Assembly (NCBI RefSeq): GCF_007990775.1
Contig: NZ_BJXB01000012.1
Location: 112,105 to 176,104 of the forward strand
DNA: 64,000 nt
Direction of reading: 5' to 3'
Source: Deinococcus cellulosilyticus NBRC 106333 = KACC 11606
GTDB taxonomy: Bacteria; Deinococcota; Deinococci; Deinococcales; Deinococcaceae
Of the stretch, positions 8,554 to 15,760 are shown piece after piece. Within the stretch, counting starts at the first letter, position 1. Every line of letters begins with the position of its first letter. The notes under the pieces were generated by a model, which saw only the letters and a program-made list of their open reading frames with translations, was not told the origin of the DNA and made no database searches. Position numbers and translations under genes: made by a program.

Positions 8554-8583
8554 CTGGGCCAGAAGAACATTCTTCTGGCCCAG
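8554..8583. repeat. Near-perfect 30-base inverted repeat
   Basis: Two 14-base arms starting CTGGGCCAGAAG and separated by only CA. It lies between the lipoprotein gene (minus, ends 8669) and the start of the PAS-GGDEF gene (8367). It could be a terminator for the lipoprotein, although no T-run follows, or an operator for the cyclase gene. Confidence 0.55.
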
Positions 8584-8668
8584 GAAATGCAGTCACCTCA
8601 GGTTCAGCCCGGGACCCAGCCTTGAGGGGTCCTGATCTGTTCGTTTCAGTGGATCAGGGTGTTTTCGT

Positions 8669-8989
8669 TCAAATGGGATTGCCATAGATGATGTTGAAGC
8701 CCAGTCGATACTGTCTGAGGTCCTGTGTCGAGGTCACCAGAAGCCTGAATTTGTAGGACGACGCTGGATCGGAAACCACGGTGGAGCCTGGAGCAGGAAG
8801 CATCCAGTAATCCCTGACCTTCAGGACACCAGAGCTGTAGCTCATGATGGCCCAGGCGGGAACCACATAGGTGGCCTGTGGTTGCACCTGCACTTCTTCG
8901 GTGGTGGACAGGGAGGAGGGGGTCTGGCTGCAGGCAGCAAGGGCCAGGGGGAGCAGAATCAGGCCGAGCATCAACTTCAGTTTTTTCAT
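8669..8989 (-). CDS. Small lipoprotein of unknown function
   Basis: A 106-residue product starting MKKLKLMLGLILLPLALAAC, a clear type II signal peptide with lipobox LALAAC. GAGGT lies 8 bases before the ATG at 8989. The mature part holds YVVPAWAIMSYSSGVLKVRDYW and ends in a beta-rich stretch; I do not recognise the family. It is monocistronic, with a perfect palindrome TTTAAGCGCTTAAA about 90 bases upstream of its start. Function cannot be given. Confidence 0.75.
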   Translation of the reverse strand: MKKLKLMLGLILLPLALAACSQTPSSLSTTEEVQVQPQATYVVPAWAIMSYSSGVLKVRDYWMLPAPGSTVVSDPASSYKFRLLVTSTQDLRQYRLGFNIIYGNPI

Positions 8990-9080
8990 CAACAGTACCT
9001 CTTTGGCTCCCGTCTTGTGGAAGGGGGAGGGAGTGGGTGATTCAAAAGCTGCGATGGGGATGCATTTCAGCTGAAACAGT

Positions 9081-9094
9081 TTTAAGCGCTTAAA
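9081..9094. promoter_or_regulatory. Perfect palindrome TTTAAGCGCTTAAA
   Basis: A 14-base perfect palindrome with a central CG, the symmetry typical of LacI-family operators. It is 92 bases upstream of the lipoprotein gene on the minus strand. Which regulator binds is unknown. Confidence 0.5.
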
Positions 9095-9491
9095 TTTAAG
9101 CTATCAAATTTGTAACAATTCTGTCAAGATGCATCGGCTGGATGGTGCCCGATCTTGTGCCTGCTGTACAATTGCATGGTTCGACTTTTTGCTTACAGAA
9201 CACAAAAAGAGAGATTTGGCCTGGCTCGCAAGAAACAGAATCTGAAGCGGCAACCACCCGGACCCATCCTCAAGAAACCGCAGATCAATAAACCAGTTCA
9301 ATTTTGATTTCTGATCACGAGACACAGGTGGTCGTCTGGAAGGCATCAGGAGGTGTTCTGGACAGGATGTTTACTTCGTCTTTTTGAAAAGTGTTCCCCT
9401 TTCAGGGATCTTGCCTGTTGTGTCATCAAGACTTTCAGTTCAAATACCCTTCCTGCATGAGATCAGGGGCAGTAAAATCGCAGACTCTTTT

Positions 9492-9532
9492 TTGACAGAT
9501 TTCACGTCTGGTCCATACGTGCAAACGTTTGC
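9492..9532 (+). promoter_or_regulatory. Candidate promoter and LacI-type operator for the LacI gene
   Basis: TTGACA at 9492-9497 is followed 16 bases later by CATACG and then directly by the perfect palindrome GCAAACGTTTGC (9521-9532), a classic CG-centred LacI operator. A repressor here would block the promoter. The LacI start is 225 bases downstream, so a long leader or a second promoter is implied. Confidence 0.45.
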
Positions 9533-9756
9533 TCTACATCTGGCCCCGAAATGAGTTAAAGTGAAAATCAGTCCACATGGTTTGGTTTTTTGGTCACCTT
9601 GAACAGCCTTTCTGGCCCTCCACGGAAATCCACCCTGCTGCATTGCGGGTGTTCTCAGCCCTTTCAGTGCTCAGGCCTTCTTCGTTTCGATCCCACCGGA
9701 TTCCAGGATGGTGTTTTGCAGGCACCTCCAGATCAACTGAAAGCAGGAAGTGAGTT

Positions 9757-10812
9757 ATGACCAGAACACCAGGTAAAGCACCAGGCAAATATGCCACCAT
9801 TCAGGATGTTGCTGCGCGCGCAGGGGTCTCACCGTCTACAGTTTCCTATGTGCTGAGCGGGAAACGCAGCATCAGTGAGAGCACCCGCCAGAAGGTGCTG
9901 CAGACCATCGAGGAGATGAACTACACCGCAAGCAGTCTGGGACAGCGCATGCGTCAGGGCAAAACCCAGAGCATTGGGGTGGCCAGTCCAGCCCTGAGGG
10001 CCAACGACTGGAGTCTCCCAGAGTTCTTCGGGTCCATTGCTGCGGCAGCAGGGGTGCATGATTACACAGCAGGGTTTTTTGTGGACCGCAGCCCCCAGCA
10101 GCTTGTGGAACTGGGCAAGAGCAGGTTTGTGGATGGGTTTCTTTTGATTGACACCACGGCAGAGGACCCCAGGGTGGAGGCCCTCAAGAAAAACCACATT
10201 CCCTTTGTGGTGATTGGTCGCGTGCAGGACAACACTGGCATCACATACGTGGATTTCGAGTTTGAAGAGTTGATGCAGGCTGCCTTCAAACATCTGGTGG
10301 AGCTCGGACACAAAAAGATCGCCTATCACCGCCTGCCTCCCCGCACAAAGCAGGACATCAACAACGGTTTTTACATTGAAGACAGCTACCGGCGGGCTTG
10401 CCAGGAGTTCAACATCGAGGTGGTCGAGCAGATCGTCCCAATGTACCGGGATGAGGCGTTCACAGCCACGCTGGATTTGCTGGACCGGCATCCTGATGTC
10501 ACCGCCATCATTGCCCACAACCACATCGAGACCCTGCATGCCCTTCACGAGCGCCATGTGCGGGTGCCAGAAGAGGTTTCGGTCATTGGCATCACCACGG
10601 CAGTGGCTGCTGAGGGGTGCATTCCCCCTTTAACCAGTGTGGATGTGCCCATTTCCATCATGACCAAACTGGCGGTGGACCAGCTGATTCGCATCATTGG
10701 AGGGGAGGCCCCTCTGGACAATGTGATCATGCCTGCAAAGCTGATCCCCAGAAAAAGCACGTCGGCTCCGATGGAAAGCAAGCTCGGGAACGCCGAAGTC
10801 AAGGGTTTTTGA
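9757..10812 (+). CDS. LacI-family sugar-responsive regulator
   Basis: A 351-residue regulator. Residues 12-35 are the LacI helix-turn-helix (ATIQDVAARAGVSPSTVSYVLSG), followed by the hinge and a periplasmic-binding-protein-like ligand domain (about 65-340). GGAAGTGAG precedes the ATG. It sits directly upstream of the alpha-xylosidase and transporter genes in the same direction, so it is the probable controller of that locus. The best operator candidates are the ATCGAA-N4-TTCGAT sites at 11065, 11176 and 13691. The inducer is inferred to be a xyloglucan-derived sugar. Confidence 0.92.
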   Translation: MTRTPGKAPGKYATIQDVAARAGVSPSTVSYVLSGKRSISESTRQKVLQTIEEMNYTASSLGQRMRQGKTQSIGVASPALRANDWSLPEFFGSIAAAAGVHDYTAGFFVDRSPQQLVELGKSRFVDGFLLIDTTAEDPRVEALKKNHIPFVVIGRVQDNTGITYVDFEFEELMQAAFKHLVELGHKKIAYHRLPPRTKQDINNGFYIEDSYRRACQEFNIEVVEQIVPMYRDEAFTATLDLLDRHPDVTAIIAHNHIETLHALHERHVRVPEEVSVIGITTAVAAEGCIPPLTSVDVPISIMTKLAVDQLIRIIGGEAPLDNVIMPAKLIPRKSTSAPMESKLGNAEVKGF

Positions 10813-10830
10813 ACTGCGTCTGACGCAGGG

Positions 10831-11000
10831 CGATCAGCATTCAGTCATCAGCTTTCAGCAAAAGATTCTTTGATGCTGTCGTGGCAGGCAAAGGAAGGGT
10901 CACGTTGTTCTGGAGAGCAAAGGACGTTTTCTAACTTCCTGGAGAACCACAGTTGTTTTTGTGCTGACCGCTGACGGCTGATGGCTGACAGCTTTCCCAG
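10831..11000. repeat. Intergenic repeat, family A, copy 2
   Basis: A diverged copy, in inverse orientation, of the element at 1504-1687. It starts with GATCAGCATTCAGTCATCAG and ends with GCTGACGGCTGATGGCTGAC, giving terminal inverted repeats. Core words CAGCAAAA and TTTGATGC are shared. The copies are far from identical, so recent mobility is not shown. Confidence 0.55.
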
Positions 11001-11064
11001 GCAACAATGCCCTTTGAAGCAACTTTGGACTCACGCTGGCACTGCTTACAGCCTCTTGACAATC

Positions 11065-11191
11065 GAATCGATTCGATATTACGATGGAACCAACCAAAAA
11101 ACCGCAGGCAACACGCGAGGTGCGTCGAGCCAGGCCCTGATTTTGCTGCCCTGCTGGGCAAGGAGGCTTTCAACATCGAATCGATTCACCA
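11065..11191 (+). promoter_or_regulatory. Two LacI-type operators upstream of the alpha-xylosidase
   Basis: ATCGAATCGATTCGAT (perfect 16-base palindrome, about 11065-11080) and ATCGAATCGATTCACC (about 11176-11191) lie between the LacI gene and the GH31 gene. A third copy, ATCGAACCGTTTCGAT, precedes the transporter genes. The shared pattern ATCGAA-N4-TTCGAT and the position make them the likely targets of the adjacent LacI protein. Confidence 0.65.
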
Positions 11192-11272
11192 AACCTGCTG
11201 GTCTGCAAGGTCCCCATACCCCTCTGCTTCCCGTGCTGTAAAGACCCCCTTTCTCCCTTCCACGAGGTCAAG

Positions 11273-13528
11273 ATGAAGTTCACCGATGGAAACTGGCTGC
11301 TGCAGCCAGGGATCAAAGCCCATTACCCTGCCGAAGTCTTCGAGGCGGAAAACAAAGGGCAGGAGCTTGAACTGTACGCTCCCACCCGCCACATCCGTCA
11401 CCGGGGGGACACCCTCGAAGGTCCTGTGCTGACCATCCGCCTGTCCTCTCCTATAGAAGACGTGATCCGGGTTCGCATCAGCCACTTTGAGGGGGTCAAC
11501 AATCCAGGCCCTCACTTTCCCCTCTTTGCAGAGGACAGCGGTCCCACCATTGACCTGAACGGCCAGTTTGCCACCCTGACCGCAGGAAAACTGACCGCCC
11601 GGGTGAACCGCAAAAACTACGGAATTGAGTTTCTTGCCGATGGCAAAGTGGTGACCCGCAGCCCATCCCGGGGCACCGGATACATCAAGAGTGAAAAAGA
11701 GGGTGCTTTCGTTCATGAGCAGCTGACCCTGGGTGTGGGCGAACTGGTCTACGGCCTCGGTGAACGTTTCACCTCCTTCATCAAAAACGGCCAGACCGTG
11801 CAGATCTGGAACCGTGACGGGGGCACCGGAAGCGATCAGGCCTACAAAAACGTCCCGTTCTACCTGACCAACCACGGCTATGGTGTGTTTGTGAACCAGC
11901 CCGAGCAGGTGGACTTTGAGGTTGCCAGCGAGAAGGTTTCACGGGTGCAGTTCAGCGTTCCTAGTGAGAGCCTGGAATACTTCGTGATTTACGGCCCCAG
12001 CCCCAAAGAGATTCTGGAGAAATACACCCAGCTCACCGGCAAGCCTGCATTGCCTCCTGCATGGAGTTTCGGGCTGTGGCTCACCACCTCTTTCACCACC
12101 AGTTATGACGAGGGCACTGTCAACAGCTTCCTGGACGGCATGGCAGAGCGAGACCTGCCCCTGTCGGTGTTCCACTTTGACTGCTTCTGGATGCGGGCTT
12201 TCAGGTGGTGCGATTTCGAGTGGGACCCGGAAGTGTTCCCCGATCCCGAAGCCATGCTGCAACGCCTGCATGATCGGGGCCTGAAGGTCTGCGTGTGGAT
12301 CAACCCCTACATTGCCCAGCGCTCTCCCCTCTTTGCTGAGGCCGCCAGCAAGGGTTATCTGCTGAAACGCAAAGATGGCAGCGTGTGGCAGTGGGACCTC
12401 TGGCAACCGGGCATGGGCATTGTGGATTTCACCAACCCAGAAGCCTGCCTGTGGTTTGCAGCCCACATGAAGCGCCTGACCCGCATGGGCGTGGACAGCT
12501 TCAAAACCGATTTCGGTGAGCGCATTCCCACCGAGGATGTCGCCTGGTTTGATGGCAGTGATCCCGAGAAGATGCACAACTTCTACCCCTACCTGTACAA
12601 CAGGGTCGTTTTTGAGGCCCTGCAGGAGGAAACCGGAGAGGCGGCACTCTTCGCCCGGTCTGCAACTGCCGGATGCCAGCAGTTCCCGGTGCACTGGGGC
12701 GGCGACTGCGACTCGACCTTTGAAAGCATGGCCGAGAGCCTGCGTGGCGGCCTGTCCCTGACCCTTTCTGGCTTCGGATTCTGGAGCCATGACATTGGCG
12801 GATTTGAAGGCATGCCGCCGGCTGAACTGTACAAACGCTGGATTGCCTTTGGCCTGATGAGCTCCCACAGCCGTCTGCACGGGTCCACGAGTTACCGGGT
12901 GCCCTGGCTCTTTGATGATGAAGCGGTGGATGTGCTGCGCCACTTTTCCAGCCTGAAAAACCGCCTGATGCCCTACCTGTTCCAGGAGGCCGTGCACACC
13001 CACAAAACCGGCATCCCCATGATGCGGGCCATGATGCTGGAATTCCCTCAAGATCCAGCCTGCCACACACTCGACAGGCAGTACATGCTGGGCTCTTCCC
13101 TGCTGGTGGCTCCGGTCTTCAACCCTGACAGCGTTGCCGAATACTACGTCCCTGAAGGGATCTGGACGGATCTCTTCACCGGAAGAACAGTGCAGGGGGG
13201 TCGCTGGGTGCGTGAGCAGCATGACTTCATGAGCATGCCTCTGCTGGTGAAACCTGGAACCCTTCTGGCCTCTGGCAGCGTTGAAACCCGTGCCGACTAT
13301 GACTTTGGCGATGAGGCTGTGCTCACCATCTACCAGCTTGATGATGGTCAATCTGCCAGTGCCACTGTGCCCACCCTGTCTGGTGAGGTGGACTACACCA
13401 TCACCGTTACCCGTGAAGGGGACGCTTACCGGGTCAAGCACACTGGAAACGTGCGCCCCTACACCCTGAAGGTCGCTGGAAGCGATCAACCTGTAAGGGT
13501 CCTCACCACTGAAGCTGTTCCCGTCTGA
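11273..13528 (+). CDS. yicI: GH31 alpha-xylosidase (YicI type)
   Basis: A 751-residue enzyme close to the length of E. coli YicI (772). The N-terminal MKFTDGNWL, the FKTDFGERIP motif with nucleophile D413, and HWGGDC with acid/base D478 all match YicI-type alpha-xylosidases. It removes alpha-1,6-linked xylose from xyloglucan oligosaccharides. No signal peptide is present, so it acts in the cytoplasm on imported sugars. GAGG precedes the ATG. Two LacI-type operators lie upstream and a hairpin follows. With the fucosidase and galactosidase genes downstream it suggests stepwise trimming of xyloglucan side chains. Maltose-type GH31 activity is less likely given the YicI signature. Confidence 0.93.
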   Translation: MKFTDGNWLLQPGIKAHYPAEVFEAENKGQELELYAPTRHIRHRGDTLEGPVLTIRLSSPIEDVIRVRISHFEGVNNPGPHFPLFAEDSGPTIDLNGQFATLTAGKLTARVNRKNYGIEFLADGKVVTRSPSRGTGYIKSEKEGAFVHEQLTLGVGELVYGLGERFTSFIKNGQTVQIWNRDGGTGSDQAYKNVPFYLTNHGYGVFVNQPEQVDFEVASEKVSRVQFSVPSESLEYFVIYGPSPKEILEKYTQLTGKPALPPAWSFGLWLTTSFTTSYDEGTVNSFLDGMAERDLPLSVFHFDCFWMRAFRWCDFEWDPEVFPDPEAMLQRLHDRGLKVCVWINPYIAQRSPLFAEAASKGYLLKRKDGSVWQWDLWQPGMGIVDFTNPEACLWFAAHMKRLTRMGVDSFKTDFGERIPTEDVAWFDGSDPEKMHNFYPYLYNRVVFEALQEETGEAALFARSATAGCQQFPVHWGGDCDSTFESMAESLRGGLSLTLSGFGFWSHDIGGFEGMPPAELYKRWIAFGLMSSHSRLHGSTSYRVPWLFDDEAVDVLRHFSSLKNRLMPYLFQEAVHTHKTGIPMMRAMMLEFPQDPACHTLDRQYMLGSSLLVAPVFNPDSVAEYYVPEGIWTDLFTGRTVQGGRWVREQHDFMSMPLLVKPGTLLASGSVETRADYDFGDEAVLTIYQLDDGQSASATVPTLSGEVDYTITVTREGDAYRVKHTGNVRPYTLKVAGSDQPVRVLTTEAVPV

Positions 13529-13534
13529 CCGATC

Positions 13535-13562
13535 AGGTGGGCTGGACTTTCCCAGCCCACCT
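13535..13562 (+). terminator. Hairpin after the alpha-xylosidase gene
   Basis: An 11-bp stem AGGTGGGCTGG / CCAGCCCACCT with a 6-base loop, followed by TCTGTTGTT. It separates the alpha-xylosidase unit from the transporter unit. Confidence 0.65.
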
Positions 13563-13690
13563 TCTGTTGTTGCAGGTGGTTGGGTGTCTTCTGTCCCTCA
13601 AAAACCGAAATCGTTTTGCGACGGAAAGATGACAAAAATGAGTTCCAGAGGCGGTTGTGAGCGCGAACATACAGCATTGCCACAATTGAC

Positions 13691-13706
13691 AATCGAACCG
13701 TTTCGA
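13691..13706 (+). promoter_or_regulatory. LacI-type operator upstream of the Lpl permease genes
   Basis: ATCGAACCGTTTCGAT matches the two sites upstream of the alpha-xylosidase. A TAGTATCC -10-like stretch follows. It places the permease operon in the same regulon. Confidence 0.6.
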
Positions 13707-13829
13707 TAGTATCCTTTGGACAGACTCAACAAACACAAAACGGCCAGAGATTTCACGCTGGGCCAGAAAAGTGGGCCAACCTGACTGCCCCTGGACAGCC
13801 CTTTCACCCCTGAACAAGGAGGCAGGAAA

Positions 13830-14774
13830 ATGCAGATGGAACGCACCATCCCCGCCGAAAAGAAAGTCAAAAAAGGTCTCTGGCGCACCCTTGTTGATCA
13901 GAAGTACCTGCTCTTCATGAGCGTCCCCTTCGCCATTCTGGTCTTCATTTTCAGTTACATCCCCATCTGGGGCTGGACCATGGCCTTTCAAAAATACCGT
14001 CCGTCCAGGAGTTTCTTTGAACAGGAATGGGTGGGTTTTGACAACTTCGTCAAGATGTTTCAGGACCCCAACTTCTACCTGGCCCTGAAAAACACCCTGG
14101 GGATGAGCATTCTTGGGCTTCTGATCGGATTCACCATGCCCATCATTTTCGCCCTGATGCTCAACGAGCTCAGAAACGGAATGTTCAAACGCTTTGTGCA
14201 GACTGTTTCTTACCTCCCCCACTTCGTGAGCTGGGTGGTGGTGTCAGGTCTGGTGTACAAAATGCTCTCCACAGACGATGGTCCAGTCAACCAGCTGATT
14301 GCCATGTTCGGATACGAAAAAGTGCAGTTCATGGCCAAGAGCGAATACTTCTGGCTGATCGTGGTGCTCGCAGACCTCTGGAAAGAACTCGGCTGGAACA
14401 CCATCATCTACCTGTCTGCCATCACGGCCATCGACCACAGCCTGTATGAAGCCGCCAAAGTCGATGGAGCAAACCGCTGGCAACTGATGCGGCACGTGAC
14501 CCTGCCTGGAATTTCCAGCGTCATCATCATCCTGCTGGTGCTGTCCATCGGGCACCTGATCGCCATCGGGTATGAAAAACAGATGCTGCTTGGCAACCCC
14601 CTGGTCAGTGATGCCAGTCAGGTGCTGGACCTCTACGCCCTGAAATACGGCATCGGGCAGAACAACTTCTCCTTCGGAACTGCCATTGCCGTGGTCAACA
14701 GTGTGGTGGGTGTGTTGCTGCTCTTCACCGCCAACGGCTTCTTCAAGAAACGCACAGGAGAAAGCGTCATATGA
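13830..14774 (+). CDS. ABC sugar transporter permease 1 (LplB type)
   Basis: A 314-residue inner membrane permease of the LplB/polysaccharide-uptake group, with about six helices. The cytoplasmic EAA loop reads YEAAKVDGANRWQLMRHVTLPG, which contacts the ATPase. AAGGAGG precedes the ATG. The next permease gene overlaps by ATGA. No binding protein or ATPase is encoded with it; a shared MsmX-type ATPase is the usual solution in this family. By context it imports xyloglucan-derived oligosaccharides. Confidence 0.92.
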   Translation: MQMERTIPAEKKVKKGLWRTLVDQKYLLFMSVPFAILVFIFSYIPIWGWTMAFQKYRPSRSFFEQEWVGFDNFVKMFQDPNFYLALKNTLGMSILGLLIGFTMPIIFALMLNELRNGMFKRFVQTVSYLPHFVSWVVVSGLVYKMLSTDDGPVNQLIAMFGYEKVQFMAKSEYFWLIVVLADLWKELGWNTIIYLSAITAIDHSLYEAAKVDGANRWQLMRHVTLPGISSVIIILLVLSIGHLIAIGYEKQMLLGNPLVSDASQVLDLYALKYGIGQNNFSFGTAIAVVNSVVGVLLLFTANGFFKKRTGESVI

Positions 14775-15685
14775 GCCACTCCCCTTACCGAAACGGTTTC
14801 CAGAAACCTTCCATCTCTGACCGCATCATCGACATTGCCATTGTCATCGTGATGGTTCTTGTGGTGATCGTGACCCTCTACCCCTTTCTGAACGTGCTGG
14901 CCGTGAGCTTCAACTCCTCTTCGGACACCGTGAAGGGTGGCGTGACCATCTTCCCCAGGGAATTCACCCTGGACAACTACAAGACCATCTTTTCCTTTGG
15001 GACCATTCCACATGCCTTTTTCATCAGTGTGGCCCGCACCGTGCTCGGAACCATCTTGAGCCTCTTTGCCTGCTCCATGGTGGCTTACGTGCTCTCCCGC
15101 AAGGATTTTGTGTTCCGTCACTTCCTCTCCCGCTACCTCGCCATCACCATGTACATCTCTGGTGGTCTGGTGCCTTTCTTCATCCTGATCCGGGACCTGC
15201 AACTGATGAACACCTTCACGGTGTACATCCTGCCCGGCATCGTCAACGTTTTCTTCATCTTCATGATCCGTTCCTTCATTGACGGCCTGCCCTACGAACT
15301 TCAGGAATCTGCCAAGCTGGACGGAGCCAATGATTTCACCATCTTCTGGCGGGTGATCCTGCCGCTGTGCAAGCCTGTTCTTGCCACTGCAGCCCTCTTC
15401 ATTGCGGTGGGCCAGTGGAACTCCTGGTTCGACACCTACCTGTTCAACGGCTCCAACCCAGACCTTTCAACCTTGCAATTCGAGCTGATGAAAATCCTGC
15501 AGTCCACCCAGACCGGACAGGATGCCGTGAACAGCAACGACATGGCGCGCAACATGCAACAGGTGAGCCCCGAATCCATCAAGATGGCCATCACCATGGT
15601 CACCACCCTGCCGATTCTGCTGGTGTACCCCTTCCTGCAACGCTACTTCGTCGCTGGCATGACACTGGGTGCCGTCAAAGGCTGA
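14771..15685 (+). CDS. ABC sugar transporter permease 2 (LplC/YtcP type)
   Basis: A 304-residue partner permease. The EAA loop is LQESAKLDGANDFTIFWRVILP, and the C-terminus ends in YFVAGMTLGAVKG, as is typical of this carbohydrate permease group. Its start overlaps the stop of permease 1 by four bases, giving translational coupling. A strong terminator follows at 15727. Together the two form the membrane channel; the substrate is inferred from the neighbouring glycosidases. Confidence 0.92.
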   Translation: MSHSPYRNGFQKPSISDRIIDIAIVIVMVLVVIVTLYPFLNVLAVSFNSSSDTVKGGVTIFPREFTLDNYKTIFSFGTIPHAFFISVARTVLGTILSLFACSMVAYVLSRKDFVFRHFLSRYLAITMYISGGLVPFFILIRDLQLMNTFTVYILPGIVNVFFIFMIRSFIDGLPYELQESAKLDGANDFTIFWRVILPLCKPVLATAALFIAVGQWNSWFDTYLFNGSNPDLSTLQFELMKILQSTQTGQDAVNSNDMARNMQQVSPESIKMAITMVTTLPILLVYPFLQRYFVAGMTLGAVKG

Positions 15686-15726
15686 AGTCCAGGCTCCCTC
15701 CACCTGATCGTTTCACTCGCAAAGGT

Positions 15727-15748
15727 CCCCCCATTCAGGGGGGTTTTT
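15727..15748 (+). terminator. Terminator after the Lpl permeases
   Basis: CCCCCC-ATTCA-GGGGGG followed by TTTTT: a compact, strong rho-independent terminator between permease 2 and the GH95 gene. Confidence 0.85.
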
Positions 15749-15760
15749 CCAGAGGTTTAA

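Larger units (their letters stand above)
8990..9756. other. Gene-free stretch with two palindromic operator candidates
   Basis: Nearly 770 bases with no supported gene; open frames on the minus strand have no start signals and no recognisable product. It separates the divergent lipoprotein and LacI genes. The useful content is the two palindromes listed separately (9081-9094 and 9521-9532). Confidence 0.5.

Noticed and set aside
9104..9800. Minus-strand frames of 67-80 residues in the gap before the LacI gene
   Set aside because: Unusual codon use, no start signals and no motif.
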